From assembly GCA_034411995.1 (NCBI GenBank), contig DAOUME010000011.1:124001-188000 (forward strand): DNA of 64,000 nucleotides, written 5' to 3'. Below the pieces are notes generated by a model. It had not been told where the DNA came from. It made no database searches and saw nothing but the letters and a program-made list of their open reading frames with translations. A program made the position numbers and the translations under genes. Position 1 is the stretch's first letter; each line of letters starts with the position of its first letter. Below, piece after piece: positions 52,973-64,000 of the stretch. The DNA is from JAUVXJ01 sp034411995 (GTDB lineage Bacteria > Chloroflexota > Anaerolineae > UBA7937 > B3-Chlor).

Positions 52973-53668
52973 CTACTCTTCCCATGGAGGGCGAAAGTGC
53001 CGGGTCAAAGGTAGAATGGGTTGATCGAAGAGCTTCTCAACCCCTTCTATCATCAACCGCTCCTCCATACACAGAAACGCTACCCTCAACCCGAGCTCCT
53101 CACCCGCCTGCTCCACCAGACGATGCCCCTCCCGGACGGTCTGAAGGTCGGTATCGGCGATGAGGTTGGGGTTGCTGACCAGAGCTCTGGTCTCCAGTCG
53201 GGTGTTGGCCTCGATGTCGTCTACAGTCTGGGCTATCCGCTCCACGGTGGAGTTGAAGGGTCGGTAGGGGTTGACCACCAGGTACATGGCGTATCCGGAT
53301 CGTTCGATGGGCTCCTTGAACTGTCCGATGGCCCGGGCACCCTGGGAATCGCCCCCTACGTCCATCACGGTGAAGCCGTTGTGGCCTTGCAGGGTGCCCC
53401 AGATGCGTGCACTGACCGCCGGCAGGTGGATATCTCTCGTGAAGTCCGAGGGGGCTACGACTTTCACGCCCCTTGGTTCCAGCCTCTCAGTCACGTCACG
53501 AGAGCGGAAGTAGGGCGTGACCACGTCCATGTCGGTGAGCGTGACGGGTTCAGCCAGCTCTGTCAGCGCCAGGGCGTAGTTGATAGAGACCTCAGTCTTT
53601 CCAGTGCCGAAGCGCCCGCTGAAGATGGTGATCCGCGGGACATCCTGCGCCGATGCTGCTACTGTCAA
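52973..53668 (-). CDS. P-loop ATPase (CobQ/MinD-like), accessory to the oxidoreductase operon
   Basis: 231 residues. Walker A SGRFGTGKTE (near 17), an extended switch LTDMDVVTPYFRSRD and a Walker B-like FTVMDVGGDSQGARA (near 97). It lacks the deviant MinD KGGxGKT. Its position directly before the ferredoxin, 20 bp apart, fits a recurrent neighbour of such oxidoreductases in anaerobes; a role in cofactor insertion is speculative. Follows secA by 64 bp. Confidence 0.7.
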   Translation of the reverse strand: MTVAASAQDVPRITIFSGRFGTGKTEVSINYALALTELAEPVTLTDMDVVTPYFRSRDVTERLEPRGVKVVAPSDFTRDIHLPAVSARIWGTLQGHNGFTVMDVGGDSQGARAIGQFKEPIERSGYAMYLVVNPYRPFNSTVERIAQTVDDIEANTRLETRALVSNPNLIADTDLQTVREGHRLVEQAGEELGLRVAFLCMEERLMIEGVEKLFDQPILPLTRHFRPPWEE

Positions 53669-53732
53669 CTTCCCTATCTCCCGCCTCCCTGGCTGGCTTT
53701 CGTTGCCGGGTCAGACGTGGTGTGGACCACGG

Positions 53733-59891
<6,159 letters not shown>

Positions 59892-60001
59892 GCCTGCTTG
59901 TTCCTCAAAGACGATCTCATGGTAGATTCACGCCGCGCAACCGCTGTCCTCTCCAACCAGGGCACAGCGGCCGCGGGCTTCTTCGGGCTATCCGCCCTCA
60001 T

Positions 60002-60034
60002 GAAAAGAAAACGCCCGAAAGGTTCCTTTCGAGC
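60002..60034 (-). terminator. Terminator-like hairpin in the secA leader
   Basis: Minus strand GCTCGAAAGG (60034-60025), two to six loop bases, CCTTTCGGGC (60022-60013), then GTTTTCTTTTC. It stands about 110 nt before secA and about 170 nt after the promoter, in position for attenuation. Confidence 0.7.
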
Positions 60035-60204
60035 ATCGTAGGGCAGTGCGCGGCCTGCCGGCTAGTATCAGTAGGTCCTCTAGATATAGTAACACGCTGC
60101 GGTAAAGGACGATGTCATTCACCTGAAGATCTTCAAGCGCCGTGGTACTCACGGCCAGAGGAAACACAGATCTGGCCTCTCCGTGCGTCGTACTCCAATT
60201 ATTC
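60035..60204 (-). other. Non-coding leader of secA, possibly structured
   Basis: Roughly 170 nt between the secA promoter and the leader terminator. Minus strand GGCCAGA and TCTGGCC (around 60183-60159) form a 7-bp hairpin; no start codon after the promoter opens a plausible reading frame. It matches no riboswitch I know. Confidence 0.4.
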
Positions 60205-60234
60205 ATTATATCACAAAGCAAGGGCAGAGGACAA
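60205..60234 (-). promoter_or_regulatory. secA: Promoter of the secA leader
   Basis: Minus strand TTGTCC (60234-60229), 18-nt spacer, TATAAT (60210-60205), about 310 nt before the secA start. Confidence 0.55.
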
Positions 60235-60465
60235 CAACGGTGAGCGCTCGCGCCTGGAAGACGCCTTCACCTTACGAGGGCTTTGTGTAGCTTGGCTCAC
60301 CTGATCCTTAGCACCGGGGGTCGACCCGGTGTGCGGTGCCCGATCACGGGGGGACGCTCGAAGCCGGTGATGGGCCGGAGAGCGACTCCTTGGTGGTGGG
60401 ATGCTTCCCCTCACTTGAGGTCAAAGGAACGGCCCGACAGCGCCGCTAGCAGATGGTGGCACTTG
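60235..60465. other. Intergenic sequence, no gene recognised
   Basis: No supported gene. A perfect hairpin CACCGGG/CCCGGTG lies at 60312-60331 without a T tract. Confidence 0.4.
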
Positions 60466-60495
60466 TTGACAGGGAGCAGTCATACCTACTATAAT
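60466..60495 (+). promoter_or_regulatory. Promoter of the candidate non-coding RNA
   Basis: TTGACA (60466-60471), 18-nt spacer, TATAAT (60490-60495), both hexamers perfect. The next protein start in this direction is 730 nt away, which leaves the following region as a long untranslated transcript. Confidence 0.78.
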
Positions 60496-60501
60496 GGATG
60501 A

Positions 60502-61080
60502 TATACTTCCGTTTCATCAACTGAGCGATCGTTGTTCCCTGTGCCAGCCGCGCGCAGACTGCTCAGGGTTGAGCCTGAACCAGTGACGGTCTAAACCCAA
60601 ACGTGGCGGAAACCGATGGCGAACGTGGCCTGTACGAGTTGCCCGCTGGAAGGTTCGATGAACTCGAACCTGACAGGGGCCTCGTTGCTTTAGGGGAAGG
60701 CTGCTGAGCGAGGTCAGGGAAAGGGGTCGTGGTCAGCGCTGTCTTGATGCCATTACTGGCCGTCAGCGGGGTGGGAGCGGCGATGCGGTGACAGCGTAGT
60801 CGGCAGACTGCCCGGGGAAAGCAGGGGCTCCGGCCCAGGCTGTGAGAGGCTTCAGCGAGGTGTTCAGGGCTTGGTGGAAGAAGATACGCCTGAGGCTTAC
60901 CGCTCACGAAGCGCCGAAGCCTGGTCCCGGTGCCCAGTCGGCAACAGGGGAAGCCTGGTGAGTCGAGGGCCACACCAAACAAGAACTGAGCTGGCTACAA
61001 GCCGACGAAGGTAGCCCGCAAGCTCCCGGTCGTACGACGGCTATTCGAGAGCACCCGGTGGCGAGAGCTCAGCAGCGATC
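60502..61080 (+). ncRNA. Candidate large structured RNA of about 580 nt
   Basis: No credible reading frame on either strand, but dense self-complementarity on the transcribed strand. Examples: CTGAGC 60521-60526 with GCTCAG 60561-60566; GGTT/AACC 60567-60581; GGTTCGA/TCGAACC 60652-60670 (7 bp, 5-nt loop); GGCCTCG 60678-60684 with CGAGGTC 60709-60715; and a bulged hairpin 60894-60921 made of GGCTT/AAGCC and CGCT/AGCG. Short purine runs such as GGGGAA and GGAAAG separate the helices. It could be a HEARO/omega-type RNA left without its nuclease gene, a decayed group II intron, or an undescribed RNA; I cannot decide by eye. Ends are approximate. Confidence 0.45.
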
Positions 61081-61224
61081 ATCCAGCTCCTGCGGCTAAG
61101 ACTTGAGGAGATAGGACCAGCCATACTATGCTAGCATCCATGTTTTGACGAGAGTGCTGCTTTCTGAGATAATCGGCGGCGATGAGTGACTGTCGAGCGG
61201 GCAAGGTCTGAGGTAGGATCCAAG

Positions 61225-63519
61225 ATGCGGAAGCTTTTCGCGAGCTTGCAGATTCGCCTGCTCGTTCTCGTCCTCCTCGCCGTGGGCCCGATGCTGGGCC
61301 TGGTGCTGTACAGCTATTCGCAGCAGATGCAAGCGGCCACCACAGAGGCGCAGGCGAACGCCCTGAGGCTGGCGCGGCTCGCGGCCAACGATCAAGAGCG
61401 TCTGACTGAGGAGGCAAGACAGCTCCTCATCGCACTGGCCCAGCTTCCGTCGGTGCAGAACCAGGACGCGGCCGAATGCAACTCCTTCCTGGCTGATCTC
61501 CTGAAGCAGTACCCACTCTATGAGAACCTCGGAGCAGCGGACCTCGACGGCGACATATTCTGCAGTGCCGTCCCGTCCGCGACAAGAACCAACATGTCCG
61601 ACCGCCCAGCGTTCCAGCTTGCTCTTGAAACGGGTGATTTCGTTGTCGGCGACTACATAATCGCGCGCATCACGGGCAGGCCGACTCTGGGAACCGCCTA
61701 TCCTGTGCTCGACGAGGCAGGCCAGCCACGCGGCGTGGTTTTTGCCGGCATCGACTTGACCTGGCTCGATAGTTTCGTGGCCAAGGCCCAGCTACCAGAG
61801 GGTTCGAGCCTCAGCATCATCGATTCCATGGGCATCATTCTCGCTCGTTACCCAGACCCCGAACGCTGGCGGGGAACGGCGATGCCCGATTCTATTGTGC
61901 AAGCCCTCCTCGCTCAGCGGGAGGTCGTCAGCGAGGCACAGGGGATAGACGGAGTTCAGCGTGTGTACGGCGCTACTAGGTTGCACTCTCTGCCGGCGGG
62001 GGACGTCTTCGTACGCGTCGGCGTTCCCGCTGCGTTGGTCTACGCCGACGCCCACCAGTTGCTGATCCGCAACCTGGTGACTCTGGGTCTGGCCAGCCTG
62101 CTGGTCTTTGGCGCAGCCTGGGGCGGAGGACGTCTGTTCCTGCTGAAGCCCTTGAACGCACTGCTCGGAGCCATCAGACGCTTTGAAGCCGGCGATACCG
62201 GGGCGCGCGTCGGCTCAAAGGCTGGCAGCGGGGAGCTGGGTTACTTGGGCCACGCCTTCGATGAGATGGCGGACGCGCTGGAGGCGCGCGAATCAGAACG
62301 CGATCGCTCGGAGACGCAGCTGCGGCTGCATAGCGCTCGCTCGGAGGCCCTGGCCACCATCGCCGCCCGTCTCAACGCCCAGCTCGACCCGCAGAGCGTA
62401 TTCAGCCTGGTGTGCCTGGAAACAACCCGTGCGCTCGAGGTGTCTGCTGCGGCTGTGAGCGTGTACGACGAGAAGGGGGACGCCCTGCGCCTCGTCTCCC
62501 ACTGCGGACTGCCGGAGGATTCCGGCGAGCAGATCGAAGCAGCGGGGTGGAGCCCCTGGATGGGGCGGCTCGAAGCGGGAGAGACGGTGATCCTCCCCGA
62601 CGTCCTGGAAGATCCTGGGTTGTCCGATGCCTCCCTCTTCGCTGCGCTCGATATCCGCTCGTTGGTGAGCACGCCGCTGATGCACGAGGGCCACCTGCTC
62701 GGCACTCTGTGGGTCTTCGCGCAGGGCGAGGTGCGCCACTTTGCTGAGGGTGAGCTTGCCTTCTTGAAGGCCCTCTCGGATCAGGCAGCCCAAGCCATCG
62801 CCAACGCGCGCCTGTACGAGGCTCTGAAAGAGGAACAGCGCGCCCGCGCTGAGCTGTTGAACAAGACCATCACCGCCCAGGAGGATGAGCGAAAGCGCAT
62901 TGCCCGGGAGCTACACGACCAGACCAGCCAGGACCTCGCCGCGCTCATCCTCAGCCTCGATACCTGCGCCTTGGGTCTGGCTACGGGCAGGCATGGGTTG
63001 GAGCAACATCTCCATACGGCCAGATCTATCGCCGAGACGATGCTTGCGAATACGCACCGCCTGATCAACGATCTGCGTCCTTCGCTGTTGGACGATCTGG
63101 GCTTGGCTGCGGCCATCGTGTGGTATGGAGAACGGAGGCTCCAGCCGATGGGCGTAACACTGGAGTTCGAATGCGACCAGATGGAAGCCAGGCTTCCTTC
63201 GTCCCTGGAGACCGCCCTGTTCCGCGTCACTCAAGAAGCGCTGACCAACGTGGTGAGGCATGCTGAAGCGTCCAGGGTGCACGTGATCCTCAGGGTGCAG
63301 GACCATACCGCGTTCCTCACTGTGCGCGACAACGGCAGGGGGTTTCAGGAGCCGGTCGCGACATCGGAGGGTGCAGAGACGCGAGGCCTGGGGTTGCGTG
63401 GGATGAGGGAACGGGTGACCGCCCTGGGGGGACAAATGCGTGTAGAGTCTGAACCGGGTCAGGGTACGGCCATCACGGTTACCGTCCCTGTGCCGCCGCA
63501 GGAGAACCGCAGTGCCTGA
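61225..63519 (+). CDS. NarL-type sensor histidine kinase with dCache, HAMP and GAF
   Basis: 764 residues. Membrane helix 1 at about 8-30, an extracellular dCache-like sensor (about 31-275; FSLAL... marks DRPAFQLALETGDFVVGDYI), helix 2 at about 278-300, HAMP (PLNALLGAIRRFEAGDTGARV), GAF (about 380-535), HisKA_3 dimerisation helix with the phospho-accepting His in ERKRIARELHDQTSQDLAAL, and an HATPase with TQEALTNVVRHAEAS and DNGRGF. Ligand unknown. ATG 61225 behind AGGTAGGA. The response regulator gene overlaps its end by 8 bp. Confidence 0.9.
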   Translation: MRKLFASLQIRLLVLVLLAVGPMLGLVLYSYSQQMQAATTEAQANALRLARLAANDQERLTEEARQLLIALAQLPSVQNQDAAECNSFLADLLKQYPLYENLGAADLDGDIFCSAVPSATRTNMSDRPAFQLALETGDFVVGDYIIARITGRPTLGTAYPVLDEAGQPRGVVFAGIDLTWLDSFVAKAQLPEGSSLSIIDSMGIILARYPDPERWRGTAMPDSIVQALLAQREVVSEAQGIDGVQRVYGATRLHSLPAGDVFVRVGVPAALVYADAHQLLIRNLVTLGLASLLVFGAAWGGGRLFLLKPLNALLGAIRRFEAGDTGARVGSKAGSGELGYLGHAFDEMADALEARESERDRSETQLRLHSARSEALATIAARLNAQLDPQSVFSLVCLETTRALEVSAAAVSVYDEKGDALRLVSHCGLPEDSGEQIEAAGWSPWMGRLEAGETVILPDVLEDPGLSDASLFAALDIRSLVSTPLMHEGHLLGTLWVFAQGEVRHFAEGELAFLKALSDQAAQAIANARLYEALKEEQRARAELLNKTITAQEDERKRIARELHDQTSQDLAALILSLDTCALGLATGRHGLEQHLHTARSIAETMLANTHRLINDLRPSLLDDLGLAAAIVWYGERRLQPMGVTLEFECDQMEARLPSSLETALFRVTQEALTNVVRHAEASRVHVILRVQDHTAFLTVRDNGRGFQEPVATSEGAETRGLGLRGMRERVTALGGQMRVESEPGQGTAITVTVPVPPQENRSA

Positions 63520-64000
63520 GATCCGCCTGCTATTGGCCGATGACCACGCCATCCTCAGTGCGGGGTTGCGCGCTCTGCTAGGATACTACGACGATATCGA
63601 GATCGTGGGCGAGGCCCGAGATGGGACCGAGGCGGTCGAACTGGTGGCCGAACTCCGGCCAGACGTCGTGCTGATGGACATCGCCATGCCGGGTTTGAGC
63701 GGTGTGGAAGCTACGCGCCTCATCCGCGAGCAGCATCCCGATACCCGGGTCCTGGTCCTGAGCCAGCACGGGGAGCGGCAGTACGTATTGGCGGTCCTGC
63801 AGGCTGGAGCCTCTGGGTATATCCTGAAGCGGGCGTTGGGTTCGGACTTGGTCGAGGCCCTGCGAATGGTCGCCAGCGGTGAAACGTACCTGCACCCGGA
63901 CGTCTCCACGATCCTGGTCGATGAGGTGCGGTGCCCTGAAGAACCCCTTACGCCCAGGGAGAAGGAGATTCTAGCGCACATCGTCCACGGCGAGACCAAT
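63512..64000 (+). CDS. NarL/FixJ-type response regulator (3' end outside window)
   Basis: 163 residues visible. Receiver domain with LLLADDHAILSAGLRALL, phospho-accepting Asp in DVVLMDIAMPGLSG (near 54) and Lys in GYILKRA (near 105), then the start of the LuxR-type helix-turn-helix, LTPREKEILAHIVHGETN, cut by the window edge. Start is the GTG that overlaps the kinase stop. It should receive phosphate from the kinase and act on transcription. Confidence 0.92.
   Translation, partial: MPEIRLLLADDHAILSAGLRALLGYYDDIEIVGEARDGTEAVELVAELRPDVVLMDIAMPGLSGVEATRLIREQHPDTRVLVLSQHGERQYVLAVLQAGASGYILKRALGSDLVEALRMVASGETYLHPDVSTILVDEVRCPEEPLTPREKEILAHIVHGETN

Noticed and set aside
59988..60221. Short minus-strand frame in the secA leader
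   Set aside because: Its start lies upstream of the -10 box of the predicted promoter, so it would not be fully transcribed, and it crosses the leader terminator.
60563..60982. Minus-strand frame of 139 codons in the non-coding region
   Set aside because: Ser/Pro-rich with no domain or ribosome-binding site; the region instead shows promoter and helices for a plus-strand RNA.

Overview
The window looks like a chromosomal piece of a Chloroflexota bacterium, most likely from the Anaerolineae side. The assignment is inferred from gene content. It rests on several membrane-anchored proteins with long Pro/Thr stalks, GT-C membrane proteins with C-terminal beta domains, a bifunctional FBP aldolase/phosphatase, a 2-oxoacid:ferredoxin oxidoreductase operon, a PyrF-PyrE fusion in that order, and an FMN riboswitch in front of an NMT1-type ABC transporter. 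GC is high, Shine-Dalgarno sites are AGGAGG-like, and promoters are close to the sigma-70 consensus. No rRNA, tRNA, CRISPR array or intact transposase was recognised.

Layout. 1-8 kb (+): 3' end of a toast-rack/DUF2154-like protein, a C_GCAxxG_C_C redox protein, menaquinone methyltransferase, LysE exporter, a membrane protein with an FGE-like tail, GrpB-like and GNAT proteins, a FemAB-like transferase and a four-repeat secreted protein. 8-14 kb (-): an orphan PEP-CTERM-like tail, two GT-C membrane proteins and a Wzz-like chain-length regulator (envelope polysaccharide). 14-18 kb: four TM-plus-Pro/Thr-stalk proteins around an AmrS radical SAM enzyme. 18-21 kb (-): an FMN-riboswitch-controlled ABC transporter, probably for riboflavin. 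21-31.5 kb: pyrimidine genes (pyrK, and the pyrB-pyrFE-pyrD cluster) surrounding a divergent PPDK, a guanylate kinase-like protein, a degenerate receiver protein and an HD protein. 31.8-37.6 kb: a second HD protein, a four-CNB transmembrane protein, FBP aldolase/phosphatase and a DUF3795 protein. 37.8-41.7 kb (+): clpC and radA. 41.7-44 kb (-): a tandem pair of terpenoid-cyclase-fold-like proteins. 44.2-45.9 kb (+): a three-gene winged-helix/PLD-like operon. 45.9-47.8 kb (-): lexA and a LexA-box-controlled cassette of three unknown genes. 47.9-59.9 kb (-): CpXC protein, MBL hydrolase, the ferredoxin oxidoreductase operon with an accessory P-loop ATPase, and a 2052-residue SecA. 60-64 kb: secA leader, a long non-coding stretch that looks like a structured RNA with its own promoter, then a two-component system cut by the window end.

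How the genes fit together. FBP aldolase/phosphatase, PPDK-like and ferredoxin oxidoreductase genes point to gluconeogenic, anaerobic 2-oxoacid metabolism; menaquinone methylation points to a quinone-based chain. The pyr genes cover aspartate to UMP except dihydroorotase and carbamoyl-phosphate synthetase, which are not in the window.

Most unusual items: SecA with about 1250 extra residues, including at least twelve repeats of about 63 residues; the structured non-coding region at 60.5-61.1 kb; the three-gene wHTH/PLD operon; the SOS cassette with LexA boxes nested between -35 and -10; the FMN riboswitch whose terminator arm matches its own P1 strand; and the fusion of four intracellular CNB domains to an extracellular domain.
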